Assembly (NCBI GenBank): GCA_017620015.1
Contig: JAFZRE010000026.1
Location: 62,001-126,000, forward strand
DNA from: Bacteroidales bacterium
GTDB taxonomy: Bacteria; Bacteroidota; Bacteroidia; Bacteroidales; ML635J-15
Direction of reading: 5' to 3'
DNA length: 64,000 nucleotides
Part shown: positions 33,544-42,640 of the stretch, one piece after another
Layout: the number at the start of each line of letters is the position of its first letter
Position numbering within the stretch: the first letter of the stretch is position 1
Notes under the pieces: model-generated
Seen by the model: only the letters and a program-made list of their open reading frames with translations
Told to the model about the DNA's origin: nothing
Database searches by the model: none
Position numbers and translations under genes: made by a program

Positions 33544-34767
33544 ATGAGCAATCGTAGAGTTGTCGTTACTGGAACTGGAATATGGTCGTGCTTGGGAACT
33601 TCTTTGGAAGCAGTGAAGAAGTCGTTGTATGAAGGACATTCTGGAATTGGCATCGCGCCGGAACGAATAGAGATTGGTTATCAGTCGGCTCTGACTGGAA
33701 TTGTGGAACGTCCTGTTTTGAAGGGCATTCTCGACAGAAGGCTCCGCGTTGGGCTTTCGGAAGAGGCCGAATACGCATATATGGCAAGTCGTGAGGCATT
33801 TGCAAATGCTGGAATTTCGGAAGAATACATGCTCGAAAACGAAATCGGCGTATTGTTCGGAAACGATTCATCGGCAAAGGCTGTTGTCGAGTCCGAAAAG
33901 ATTATGGAAGAGAAAAAGGATTCGTCGTTGCTGGGTTCGGGATGGATATTCCAGTCGATGAATTCAACAGTAAATATGAACATGAGCACCATTTTCCATT
34001 TGCGCGGTATAAATTTCACAGTAAGTGCTGCTTGCGCAAGCGGTTCTCATGCAATAGGACTTGGGTATATGTTCATCAAGCAGGGTTTGCAGGATATGGT
34101 TTTGTGCGGTGGTGCGCAGGAGACCAACCATTACAGCATGGCTTCGTTCGATGCTCTGGCTGCTTTCTCGAAGCGTATGGACAGTCCGACCGAGGCTTCA
34201 CGTCCTTTCGACCGCGACCGCGATGGTCTGATTCCGTCGGGCGGTGCGGCAGCCTTGGTGCTTGAGGAATATGAACATGCAAAGGCTCGTGGTGCTAACA
34301 TTCTCGGTGAGGTTGCTGGTTATGGCTTTTCATCAAATGGCGTTGGCATCTCGCAGGCAAGCGACGCCGGAAGTTTGTTGGCTATGACAAGGGCTATGAA
34401 CGATGCTAAGGTTGCTGCAGCCGACATCGACTATGTAAACGCACATGCAACATCCACTCCGCAGGGAGATGCCGCCGAGGCAATGGCTCTTGGCAAGGTT
34501 TTCGATGGCAAGCGCGCGTGGATAAGCTCTACCAAGTCGATGACTGGACACGAATGCTGGATGGCTGGTGCTAGCGAAATAGTATATTCGTTGCTTATGA
34601 TGCAGAACAATTTTGTTGCTCCGAACATCAATTTCCATAATCCCGACGAATACAGCAAGTCGCTCAAGATAGCTCGCGAAACCATCAATATGCCGATAAA
34701 TACCTTGTTGAGCAACTCGTTCGGTTTTGGAGGTACAAATTCGGCATTAGTAATACGAAAAATGTAG
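33544..34767 (+). CDS. Beta-ketoacyl-ACP synthase, complete
   Basis: A 407-residue FabF-type ketosynthase with an intact Cys-His-His triad: Cys164 in SAACASGSHA, His301 in NAHATST and His336 in TKSMTGHECWMAG. It should catalyse decarboxylative chain extension with malonyl-ACP. It is one of three complete ketosynthases in the operon and the most FabF/FabB-like. In characterised aryl polyene systems a separate homodimeric ketosynthase works beside a ketosynthase/chain-length-factor pair; this one could fill the former role. Confidence 0.9.
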   Translation: MSNRRVVVTGTGIWSCLGTSLEAVKKSLYEGHSGIGIAPERIEIGYQSALTGIVERPVLKGILDRRLRVGLSEEAEYAYMASREAFANAGISEEYMLENEIGVLFGNDSSAKAVVESEKIMEEKKDSSLLGSGWIFQSMNSTVNMNMSTIFHLRGINFTVSAACASGSHAIGLGYMFIKQGLQDMVLCGGAQETNHYSMASFDALAAFSKRMDSPTEASRPFDRDRDGLIPSGGAAALVLEEYEHAKARGANILGEVAGYGFSSNGVGISQASDAGSLLAMTRAMNDAKVAAADIDYVNAHATSTPQGDAAEAMALGKVFDGKRAWISSTKSMTGHECWMAGASEIVYSLLMMQNNFVAPNINFHNPDEYSKSLKIARETINMPINTLLSNSFGFGGTNSALVIRKM

Positions 34768-34788
34768 TAAATTTTAAATTTTTAAATT

Positions 34789-35352
34789 ATGAAGAATATA
34801 GTATTGGTAATTTTTGCAGTTTTAGCAGGCGTTACAATCGCAACGGCAAAGCCAGATGTAACTGTTATCAAGGGTTCTCTCGTTGAATTGAGAAAATCGA
34901 ATGCTAAAATGTTTGTTCGTTGGGATTACACCAACAGCACAATTGAGGGAAAGGAAGTTAATGCTTATTTGAAGGAACGTGGCGATGACTGGGTTCGCGA
35001 CTACGATGCCGAAATAGCAAGGGCTGAAAGCAACTTCAAGGAACGTTTAAACGATGAGTCAGGCGATGTTCAGGCAATAAACGATGAAGCTTCTGCCGAA
35101 TATACTATCGTTATGAAAGTTAAAGATTTCAACTATGGCATAACAGGCTTGTCGGTAGCAATAGGCTTTGGTGCTGGCGATTCGCATCTTTCAGGCACAA
35201 TGGAGATTTACAAGAAAGGTCAGTCGGAACCGATTGCCGTTCTTGATGTTGACGGTGTTCCGGGTGCTGGATTCGGCAACGAAATCCGCCGTGTAGAGGC
35301 TTACCGTGAATTGGCTGAAAACTTGGCTAAACTTATTAAGAAGGCTAAATAA
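34789..35352 (+). CDS. Exported protein of unknown function
   Basis: A 187-residue protein with a signal peptide (about residues 1-20, ending ATAKP). The mature part is alpha/beta with a central strand pair (YTIVMKVKDFNYGI, and GDSHLSGTMEIYKKGQSEPI) and the sequence VDGVPGAGFGNEIRRVEAYR. Similar small periplasmic proteins occur in Bacteroidota, but I cannot name a function. Its place between a ketosynthase and a methyltransferase suggests a role in handling the lipid or pigment in the periplasm. Confidence 0.65.
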   Translation: MKNIVLVIFAVLAGVTIATAKPDVTVIKGSLVELRKSNAKMFVRWDYTNSTIEGKEVNAYLKERGDDWVRDYDAEIARAESNFKERLNDESGDVQAINDEASAEYTIVMKVKDFNYGITGLSVAIGFGAGDSHLSGTMEIYKKGQSEPIAVLDVDGVPGAGFGNEIRRVEAYRELAENLAKLIKKAK

Positions 35353-35354
35353 AA

Positions 35355-36455
35355 ATGGAATTATTCCCAGAATTAGAGAAAAAATACACGAAAGAACAAC
35401 TTTCTGCACGTGAAGCTCAGCGTCAGGCCGAATGGATTGCTTGGGGACCGATAGTTTTCCAGGCATCGAGGCTGATGGTGAAGTTCGGAATTCTCGACTT
35501 GCTCCGTGATAGCAACGACGGAATGACGCAGGAAGAAATCGTAAAGGCTACTGGTTTGTCGCCATACGCCGTAAAGGTGCTGATGGAAGCATCATTGTGC
35601 ATAGGTACTGTGTTGGTTGACAAGGACACCGATAGGTTCAGCATTTCGAAGACTGGCTGGTTCCTGCTTACAGACAAGCTTGTACGCGTAAATATGGATT
35701 TCAACCACGATGTGAATTACGAAGGCTGGTTCAAGCTCGAGGAGTCGCTTCTCGAAGGCAAGCCAGCAGGGCTGAAGCATTTCGGCGACTGGCCAACAGT
35801 TTACGAAGGCTTGTCGCAGTTGCCAGAGCAGGTACAGAAAAGTTGGTTTGGTTTTGACCATTTCTATTCCGACAATTCGTTTGCGCAGGCTTTGGAAATT
35901 GTATTTTCAAACAAGACGAAGACTTTGCTCGATGTCGGTGGAAATACAGGTCGCTGGGCGTTGCAGTGCGTAGGTCACGACGATGATGTAAACGTTACGA
36001 TAATGGATTTGCCGCAGCAGTTGGAGATGATGCGCAAGTTCACGTCTGGTCAGAAAGGTGCCGACAGAATCAATGGTTACGGCATAAATCTGCTCGACGA
36101 CAATGCCCCGTTCCCGACCGACAAGCACTACGATGCTATATGGATGAGCCAGTTTCTCGACTGTTTCAGCGAAAAGGAAATTCTCAGCATATTGTCGCGT
36201 GCAGCAAAGATTATGGATAGCGAAAGCCGTGTCTATATTATGGAAACATTCTGGGACAGGCAGAAATATGAGCCTGCTGCATTCTGCCTTACGATGACAA
36301 GCCTTTATTTCACGGCAATAGCCAACGGAAACAGCAAGATGTATCATTCAGAGGATATGGCAAGGCTTGTGCGCGAAGCAGGAATGGAAGTAGAGAAGAT
36401 TCATGACAACCTAGGTCATGGACATAGTATTATGATTTGTAAAAAATGTAAGTAA
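35355..36455 (+). CDS. SAM-dependent methyltransferase, O-methyltransferase-like
   Basis: A 366-residue class I methyltransferase. An N-terminal winged-helix dimerisation domain (VKFGILDLLRDSNDGMTQEE, then ATGLSPYAVKVLMEASL) precedes the SAM domain with motif I LLDVGGNTGRWAL near residue 195 and acidic ligand IMDLPQQLEMM. The layout is that of plant-type O-methyltransferases and their bacterial relatives. A phenolic hydroxyl of the aryl head group is a plausible substrate, as aryl polyenes are often O- or C-methylated. It starts 2 bp after the previous stop. Confidence 0.8.
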   Translation: MELFPELEKKYTKEQLSAREAQRQAEWIAWGPIVFQASRLMVKFGILDLLRDSNDGMTQEEIVKATGLSPYAVKVLMEASLCIGTVLVDKDTDRFSISKTGWFLLTDKLVRVNMDFNHDVNYEGWFKLEESLLEGKPAGLKHFGDWPTVYEGLSQLPEQVQKSWFGFDHFYSDNSFAQALEIVFSNKTKTLLDVGGNTGRWALQCVGHDDDVNVTIMDLPQQLEMMRKFTSGQKGADRINGYGINLLDDNAPFPTDKHYDAIWMSQFLDCFSEKEILSILSRAAKIMDSESRVYIMETFWDRQKYEPAAFCLTMTSLYFTAIANGNSKMYHSEDMARLVREAGMEVEKIHDNLGHGHSIMICKKCK

Positions 36456-36461
36456 AAAAAT

Positions 36462-36707
36462 ATGAACAGACAGGAAATTGAAGAAATAGTAAAGAACTTT
36501 TTGGTTGAGGATTTGGAACTCGACGAGTCGAAGATAAAGCCCGAAGCAAGACTGAAGGAAGACATTGGCATCGACAGCCTCGACTTTGTTGACATAGTTG
36601 TAATCGTTGAGAAGAAATTCGGTTTCAAGATTAAGCCCGAAGAATTGACAAACGTTAAGTTGTTCAGCCAGTTCTGCGACTATATAGAGAAAAAGATTAA
36701 CGCCTGA
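36462..36707 (+). CDS. Acyl carrier protein 1
   Basis: An 81-residue acyl carrier protein with the phosphopantetheine serine in DIGIDSLDFVDIVV. The charged helices and length are typical. It would carry the starter or growing chain. A second carrier is at 40120; two carriers are also found in E. coli-type aryl polyene clusters, where they have different tasks. Confidence 0.93.
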   Translation: MNRQEIEEIVKNFLVEDLELDESKIKPEARLKEDIGIDSLDFVDIVVIVEKKFGFKIKPEELTNVKLFSQFCDYIEKKINA

Positions 36708-36710
36708 TTT

Positions 36711-37565
36711 ATGCAGGAACCGTCCCATAGCCAGTGGTCCGGAAAGACAGACGGAACACCCTGGATGCAAAACGCTCTCATAGGCATGTATCGTTACATG
36801 CCTTTGCGCTTGCTATACGGGGTGATGGCTCTTGTGGTACCGTTCTATATGATTTTCAACAGGAGAGGCTACAAGGCGATGTATTCTTTCTTCAGAAAAC
36901 GTATGGGTTATGGACCGTTCAAGTCGTTCTTTTCGGTCTATGGCAACCACTACAATTTCGGGATGGTAATCCTTGACCGGTTTGCTGTTTATGCAGGCAA
37001 AAAGTTTAGCGTTACGGTTGATGGACAGGAACTGTTCGACAACCTTGAGTGTTCTGAAAAGGGTTTCATAATGCTTAGTTCGCACGTCGGTTGCTACGAG
37101 TTGGCTGGTTATTCGCTGGTGTCGAAGCACAAGACATTCAATGCCATTGTTTATGCCGGCGAGTCACAGGCAATAATGAAGAACCGCGACAGGATACTGC
37201 GCGAACACAATATGCGGATGATTCCGGTAATGGGCGATATGAGCCATCTGTTTGCCATAAATGCGGCCTTGGACAACAACGAGATTCTCAGTATGCCTGC
37301 CGACAGGCTTTTCGGTTCAAGCAAATCGGTGACCTGCAAGTTCTTTGGCGAGGATGCAAAGTTCCCAAAAGGTGCCTACGCTCTGGCAAAGGCAAAGGAC
37401 GTAAAGATGCTTGCCGTTTTCGTAATGAAGGAAAAGGCGAAAAGGTATCACGCATACGTCAGGGAAGTTGCCGACGCGAATGGTTTCGCCACCGAACTGG
37501 AACAGATTGTGAGAAAGTATCCTAAGCAGTGGTACAATTACTTTGATTTTTGGAATCAAGGATGA
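36711..37565 (+). CDS. LpxL/HtrB-like lipid acyltransferase
   Basis: A 284-residue membrane-associated acyltransferase of the lysophospholipid/lipid A type. The HX4E motif is SSHVGCYELAG near residue 125 and an N-terminal hydrophobic region (LLYGVMALVVPFYMIF) provides membrane attachment. Later segments (MPADRLFGSSKSVTCKFFGE) fit the family. It probably transfers the finished aryl-polyene chain to a glycolipid or a fatty acid to the anchor. The next gene starts within its stop codon (ATGA). Confidence 0.82.
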   Translation: MQEPSHSQWSGKTDGTPWMQNALIGMYRYMPLRLLYGVMALVVPFYMIFNRRGYKAMYSFFRKRMGYGPFKSFFSVYGNHYNFGMVILDRFAVYAGKKFSVTVDGQELFDNLECSEKGFIMLSSHVGCYELAGYSLVSKHKTFNAIVYAGESQAIMKNRDRILREHNMRMIPVMGDMSHLFAINAALDNNEILSMPADRLFGSSKSVTCKFFGEDAKFPKGAYALAKAKDVKMLAVFVMKEKAKRYHAYVREVADANGFATELEQIVRKYPKQWYNYFDFWNQG

Positions 37566-37996
37566 AAGAAGAAGAGATTGACATATTAACGCTTATTCCG
37601 CAGCGGCCGCCGTTTGTGATGGTTGACCGTCTGTTGCATTTCGATACGCAGACGACAATCACCGAATTTGAGGTTCGTGCCGACAACATTTTCATCGATG
37701 ACGGAAAGTTGTCGTCGGAAGGCATTGTGGAAAACATTGCGCAGACCTGTGCTGCCCGTATGGGCTACATCAGCCTGATGTCGAACACTCCTGTGAAAGT
37801 CGGTGTAATCGGTGCTATTAGCAATATGGCAATAAATTTTCTGCCGCAATGCGGAGCAAAACTCACTACACGAATCGACCTGCTGGAAGAAGTTTTCCAG
37901 ATGACGCTTGTAAGTGCCAGTGTGGTTGTTGGCGATGATGTTGTGGCTACCGCAAATATGAAAATTGCATTAACAGACATTGAAGCAGCAAATTGA
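37562..37996 (+). CDS. Hotdog-fold dehydratase, ApeP/FabZ-like
   Basis: A 144-residue single hotdog protein. It begins LTLIPQRPPFVMVDRLLHF and carries SSEGIVENIAQTCAARMGY, a pattern seen in ApeP-type dehydratase subunits, in which the catalytic His of FabZ is shifted or absent. In E. coli the active dehydratase is a heterodimer of two such subunits. The likely partner here is the protein at 43624. It overlaps its upstream neighbour by 4 bp. Confidence 0.75.
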   Translation: MKEEEIDILTLIPQRPPFVMVDRLLHFDTQTTITEFEVRADNIFIDDGKLSSEGIVENIAQTCAARMGYISLMSNTPVKVGVIGAISNMAINFLPQCGAKLTTRIDLLEEVFQMTLVSASVVVGDDVVATANMKIALTDIEAAN

Positions 37997-37997
37997 A

Positions 37998-38411
37998 ATG
38001 AAAGAACTTAGTGCTACAAAAAATATAGAAGTCAGATTTAGCGAGGTCGATTCGATGAACATCGTATGGCACGGCAGTTATATGCTGTACTTCGAGGATG
38101 CACGTGAGGAGTTCGGACGTAAGTTCGGACTCGACTATTTGACGATTTACCACAACGGGTATTACGCACCGCTGGTTGATATTTCGTTCAAGTACAAGCG
38201 ACCGATAATTTACGGAATGAAGCCTAGCATAACAATACATTACCGTCCTACCGATGCTGCCAAGATAGTTTTCGACTACGAAATCAAGAATCCCGAGGAT
38301 GGAAGTTTGTTGGCAACAGGACGTTCGGTGCAGGTATTTATGGATTTGCAGTACAATTTGGTTCTGCTGAATCCCGAATTTTACGAAGAATGGAAGAAAA
38401 AATGGTTGTAA
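37998..38411 (+). CDS. Hotdog-fold acyl thioesterase, 4HBT type
   Basis: A 137-residue thioesterase of the 4-hydroxybenzoyl-CoA thioesterase fold. The N-terminal signature is VRFSEVDSMNIVWHGSYMLY, with the FEDAREEFGRKFG helix behind it. It could release the chain from the carrier or edit misloaded intermediates. The ATG at 37998 lies 1 bp after the preceding stop and was preferred to an in-frame TTG at 37980. The next gene overlaps its end. Confidence 0.82.
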   Translation: MKELSATKNIEVRFSEVDSMNIVWHGSYMLYFEDAREEFGRKFGLDYLTIYHNGYYAPLVDISFKYKRPIIYGMKPSITIHYRPTDAAKIVFDYEIKNPEDGSLLATGRSVQVFMDLQYNLVLLNPEFYEEWKKKWL

Positions 38412-39517
38412 AGATTTCGGATAATATCGTATCGCCCTTGGGCTTGACATCCGAGGAAAACTATTCCGCAGTGAAGGCGGGACAGTCGCGGTTGTCGTAC
38501 TACGAAGGGAAATGGAATTTGCCCGAGCCGTTTGTCGCATCGCTGATTGACAGGGATAAGATACAAGTTGACGGGCATTATACTTTCTTCGAGCAGATAG
38601 TCATCAAGTCGGCTTCGGCTGCTATTGCCGAGGCAGGAATCGATCCTGCTTCGCCTCGTGTAATATTCGTGCTTTCAACCACCAAGGGCAATGTATATCT
38701 GCTCGACAAGCGAATCACCGATTTTCCCGAGGATCGCGTACTTCTTGGCGTTACTGCCGATGTGGTAGCAAGGCATTTCGGCAATCCGAACAAACCTGTT
38801 GTGGTGTCAAACGCTTGCATATCAGGAGTTTGTGCACAAATAGTGGCGATGAGGCTGTTGGAACGTGGTGCATACGATTATGCAGTGGTTGTTGGTGCCG
38901 ATATGCAGTCGCCTTTCATTGTTTCTGGATTCCAGTCGTTCAAGGCTTTGTCGCCCGAACAGTGCAAGCCTTTCGATGCTTCGCGCCGTGGTCTTAACCT
39001 TGGCGAAGCCGCAGCAACTATGGTGCTTGGCACAAAGGAAACTGATGACTGCTGGAAATTGGTGCGTGGTGCTATCCGCAATGACGCAAACCATATTTCG
39101 GGTCCGTCGCGTGTTGGCGAAGGTTCGTATCGTGCACTGAAATACGTCCTTGGCGATTGCTCTGCCGACGAGATTGCTTTTGTAAATGCCCATGGTACAG
39201 CAACAATGTATAACGACGAGATGGAATCAATAGCCGTCGAACGTGCTGGTCTGCTCGAGGTTCCGGTAAATAGCCTGAAAGGTTATTTCGGACATACTAT
39301 GGGCGCGGCTGGCGTTCTCGAGTCGATACTCTCGATGCGCGCCATCGACGACAATACAATATTGCCTACACGAGGCTTCGAAAACCTTGGCGTAACTCAT
39401 AACGTTAAGGTTAGCAATACAATAGGACATACCGAGAAAAAGTCGTTTATAAAGTTGTTGTCTGGTTTTGGCGGTTGCAATGCGGCACTGCTTTTCAGAA
39501 AGGAGGAACTGAAATGA
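38402..39517 (+). CDS. Beta-ketoacyl-ACP synthase, complete, second
   Basis: A 371-residue ketosynthase with the triad Cys139 (SNACISGVCA), His264 (NAHGTATMYND) and His298 (GYFGHTMGAAGV). It is shorter than FabF at the N-terminus, as is usual for ketosynthases of the aryl polyene group. An ATG at 38390 is also possible; 38402 starts directly at the conserved first strand. It overlaps the half-ketosynthase gene by 4 bp (ATGA), which suggests that the two proteins are made in equal amounts and may form a pair. Confidence 0.85.
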   Translation: MVVKISDNIVSPLGLTSEENYSAVKAGQSRLSYYEGKWNLPEPFVASLIDRDKIQVDGHYTFFEQIVIKSASAAIAEAGIDPASPRVIFVLSTTKGNVYLLDKRITDFPEDRVLLGVTADVVARHFGNPNKPVVVSNACISGVCAQIVAMRLLERGAYDYAVVVGADMQSPFIVSGFQSFKALSPEQCKPFDASRRGLNLGEAAATMVLGTKETDDCWKLVRGAIRNDANHISGPSRVGEGSYRALKYVLGDCSADEIAFVNAHGTATMYNDEMESIAVERAGLLEVPVNSLKGYFGHTMGAAGVLESILSMRAIDDNTILPTRGFENLGVTHNVKVSNTIGHTEKKSFIKLLSGFGGCNAALLFRKEELK

Positions 39518-40116
39518 AGCATATTGTAGTTTTGAACGACAAGTCGGTGATGGTTGACGGTGTGCCGATGCAACTTGAAAATCAAGGTATGGCAATGCTT
39601 AACGATGTCTATAGAAGCAAAATAGGCGACTATCCAAAGTTTTTCAAGATGGATGCCCTGTGCAAGGTCGGCTTTGTCGCATCCGAGTTGCTTCTGAAGG
39701 CTGAAACCGATGGCGAAATTAGTCAGCGCAAGGCTCACGGGACTTCGAGCCGTGCTGTTTTGCTGTTCAATAGGAGCGGTTCTCTCAATGCCGACACAAA
39801 ATATCAGGCGACAATACAGGAGGCCGACAACTTTTTCCCAAGCCCTGCGATTTTCGTCTATACTTTGCCCAATATTGTTACTGGCGAAATAGCGATTCGC
39901 AATCTTTATTATGGCGAAACCAACTTTATCGTCCTTGACTGCATGGACTTGCATACGATAGCCGAGCAAATAGCAAACGCATTTCAGGACAGCGAAACCG
40001 AATCGGTGCTTACCGGCTGGGTTGACTGTTACGACGAAAATCATTTCGAGGCTCGTATGTTGATTATCAATAGAAACGAAGATATATTGAACGAACTAAA
40101 TAAAATTAAACAATAA
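39514..40116 (+). CDS. Half-ketosynthase (N-terminal thiolase-fold domain only)
   Basis: A 200-residue protein similar to the N-terminal half of a ketosynthase or chain-length factor: FKMDALCKVGFVASELLL, AVLLFNRSGSLNADTKYQ and FFPSPAIFVYTLPNIVTGEI. The position of the active Cys is taken by FIVLDCMD, where the local Cys is not in a TACxSG context, and the C-terminal half with both His residues is absent. It is therefore unlikely to condense acyl groups alone. It could be a structural partner of the ketosynthase at 38402, with which it overlaps. Confidence 0.7.
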   Translation: MKHIVVLNDKSVMVDGVPMQLENQGMAMLNDVYRSKIGDYPKFFKMDALCKVGFVASELLLKAETDGEISQRKAHGTSSRAVLLFNRSGSLNADTKYQATIQEADNFFPSPAIFVYTLPNIVTGEIAIRNLYYGETNFIVLDCMDLHTIAEQIANAFQDSETESVLTGWVDCYDENHFEARMLIINRNEDILNELNKIKQ

Positions 40117-40119
40117 AAG

Positions 40120-40377
40120 ATGGAAGAATTAATTTTAAAGCTGAAGCAAGAAATCATCGAGGCATTGAACCTTGAAGATGTTAAACCGGAAGACATTGAT
40201 GAAAACGCATCTTTGTTTGGCGACGGATTGGGATTGGACTCTATCGATGCATTGGAACTCATAGTGTTGATGGAAAAGAATTACGGTATTAAGCTTAGCG
40301 ACCCCAACCAGGGAAAGGAAATTTTCAAGTCGGTAGCTGTAATGGCTGACTACATTTCAAAGAACCGTACCAAGTAG
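40120..40377 (+). CDS. Acyl carrier protein 2
   Basis: An 85-residue acyl carrier protein with the attachment serine in GLGLDSIDALELIV. It differs clearly from carrier 1 at 36462 (for example in the NEDENASLFGDG-like loop before the serine and the NQGKEIFKSV helix), so the two probably have separate roles. It starts 3 bp after the half-ketosynthase and ends 2 bp before the fused ketosynthase. Confidence 0.92.
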   Translation: MEELILKLKQEIIEALNLEDVKPEDIDENASLFGDGLGLDSIDALELIVLMEKNYGIKLSDPNQGKEIFKSVAVMADYISKNRTK

Positions 40378-40379
40378 GA

Positions 40380-42629
40380 ATGGAGCAAATCTGGATTACA
40401 GGCGCAGGAATAATATCCTCGATAGGTATCGGAAAGGAAGAAACTTGCCGTTCGCTGCTGGAGGAACGTTCGGGTATCGGACAGCTGAAATACTTGAAGA
40501 CCGAGCATCACGAGTTTCCTGTCGGTGAAGTAAAACTTACCGACGACGAAATGTGCCAGCGGCTGAATATCGACAAGTCGGTTCCAATGACGCGTACTGC
40601 CCTTATGGGTATGCTTGCCTTGCAGGAGGCTATCGCCGATGCCGGTCTGAAGAAGGACGACCTGAAGAATGTCGGCATAGTGTCGGGTACTACGGTGGGT
40701 GGAATGGATAAGAGCGAATTGTATTATCTCGACTTTCTCGAGAACGATACACGAAACGAATATATCCGCACTCACGACTGCGGTGCATGCACCGAAATGA
40801 TTGCCGACCACTTTGGCCGTTTTGCATTCGCCACAACCATATCTACGGCTTGTTCTTCGGCTGCCAATGCGATAGTGCTTGGTGCCGACATGATAAGGAA
40901 CGGCGATGCCGAATGTGTGATAGTTGGCGGTAGCGAATGCATTACCAAGTTTCATCTCAATGGGTTCAACTCGCTGATGATTCTCGACAAGGAGCATTGC
41001 CGTCCGTTCGATGCTACACGTGCAGGATTGAACCTTGGCGAAGGTGCTGCTTTCATAGTGCTTGAATCTGAATCGCACGCACGTCGTCGCAACTGCAAGG
41101 CAAAGGCTGTGCTTGCTGGCTATGCAAATGCCTGTGATGCTTTCCATCAGACGGCTTCGTCACCCGATGGCGAAGGTGCTTTCAGGTCGATGACTGCCGC
41201 CTTGCAGATGGCTGGAATTGACCACACTAAGATTGACTACATCAATGCTCACGGCACTGGCACACCTAACAACGATGCAAGCGAAAGTTCTGCAATTCGC
41301 AGAATCTGGGGCGATGTCGTTCCGCGAATGTCATCAACCAAGTCGTTTACTGGGCATACTACAAGCGCATCGGGTTCTATCGAGACTGTAATCTGCCTGC
41401 TGGCTATTCAGAACGGATTTATACCTGCAAACCTGAATTTCAGCACCGAAGATGCTCAATGTATTCGCCCGGTGGAGAAGACTATCCGCAACGTGAAACT
41501 CAATAATGTATTGTGCAATTCGTTCGGATTTGGCGGAAACGACACTTCAATAGTCATTTCTTCACCCGAGTCGGATTTTAAGTTTGCATTTGCAGGGAAC
41601 GACGTGCAGTTGCCATACATCTATTCGGCAAGCCAGATTTCGGTACAAAGTGCTTTGACCGACGAGTGGTTCGATTCGCCAGTCGCTATCGACGAACCTT
41701 ATCGACGTTCTGTTGATCCCGATTTCAAAACTTACATTCCACCGTTGGAGGCACGCAGGATGGGTAAAATCTTGAAGCGTGCTATTGTTACTTCTATGTC
41801 GGCACTGGAAAATTCTGGTTGTGAGAAGGTTGATGCAATAGTCACTGGTACTGGGCTAGGCTGTATTGAGAATACCGAATTTTTCCTTGACGCGCTCAGC
41901 CGCGATGGCGAGCAGTTGCTCAAGCCGACATACTTCATGCAGTCGACTCACAACACAATTAGTTCGCTGGTTGGCATAAAGATGAAATGCAACGGCTACA
42001 ACATTACCTACGCACACAAGGAACTGTCGTTCGATTCGGCTTTGTACGATGCGTGGCTGCAACTTCGTCTCGGAATGATTGATTCGGCTCTGGTCGGCGG
42101 TCACGACGAGATGACACCGTCGTATTTCAAGTTGCTTGAAAAGGCAGGCTACCTGGGACAACAATCTGAACTGGCTGGAGAGACTGCTGTTTCGTTTGTA
42201 ATTGGCTCGAAACCAAAGGACAAGCATTTGTGTAGGTTTGGTGGCATTAGGATGATGTATTGTCCCGACAAGGAAGAGATTAGCAGGCAGTTGCACGAAT
42301 TGCTGGATTCTGCCAACATTCCAATGGACGATGTTTCGGGTGTACTCACAAGCATGAACGGCAATGCCGGACATGATGCATATATTTCCAAGTTGTGTGG
42401 AAATTTGTTTTCTGACATTCCACTTTTGCGCTACAAGCACTTGTTCGGTGAAAGCTATACTGCTTCGGGACTTGGTCTTTATGTGGCAGCAACCTGCTTG
42501 TCGAAAGGGCGTATTCCAGACTCGCTTTATGTTGATGCAAATGCTTGTAAGTCGCTTAAACCAAAAGCGTTGCTTATGCTCAACACTACCGACGAAAAGT
42601 GCTGTTCGCTTATGCTAGTTACAATTTAA
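40380..42629 (+). CDS. Ketosynthase fused to chain-length-factor-like domain
   Basis: A 749-residue protein in two parts. Residues 1 to about 395 are a complete ketosynthase: Cys158 in STACSSAANA, His291 in NAHGTGTPNND and His326 in SFTGHTTSASGS. Residues about 410-749 are a second, incomplete thiolase fold: YIPPLEARRMGKILKRAI, IVTGTGLGCIENTEFF and MQSTHNTISSLVGI. Where the active Cys should be it reads ITYAHKELSFDSALYDA, without Cys. This matches the chain-length-factor subunit that pairs with the ketosynthase in type II systems; in aryl polyene clusters of Proteobacteria these are separate proteins. The fusion fixes a 1:1 ratio and should set chain length. Confidence 0.85.
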   Translation: MEQIWITGAGIISSIGIGKEETCRSLLEERSGIGQLKYLKTEHHEFPVGEVKLTDDEMCQRLNIDKSVPMTRTALMGMLALQEAIADAGLKKDDLKNVGIVSGTTVGGMDKSELYYLDFLENDTRNEYIRTHDCGACTEMIADHFGRFAFATTISTACSSAANAIVLGADMIRNGDAECVIVGGSECITKFHLNGFNSLMILDKEHCRPFDATRAGLNLGEGAAFIVLESESHARRRNCKAKAVLAGYANACDAFHQTASSPDGEGAFRSMTAALQMAGIDHTKIDYINAHGTGTPNNDASESSAIRRIWGDVVPRMSSTKSFTGHTTSASGSIETVICLLAIQNGFIPANLNFSTEDAQCIRPVEKTIRNVKLNNVLCNSFGFGGNDTSIVISSPESDFKFAFAGNDVQLPYIYSASQISVQSALTDEWFDSPVAIDEPYRRSVDPDFKTYIPPLEARRMGKILKRAIVTSMSALENSGCEKVDAIVTGTGLGCIENTEFFLDALSRDGEQLLKPTYFMQSTHNTISSLVGIKMKCNGYNITYAHKELSFDSALYDAWLQLRLGMIDSALVGGHDEMTPSYFKLLEKAGYLGQQSELAGETAVSFVIGSKPKDKHLCRFGGIRMMYCPDKEEISRQLHELLDSANIPMDDVSGVLTSMNGNAGHDAYISKLCGNLFSDIPLLRYKHLFGESYTASGLGLYVAATCLSKGRIPDSLYVDANACKSLKPKALLMLNTTDEKCCSLMLVTI

Positions 42630-42640
42630 ACGCAAGAATT

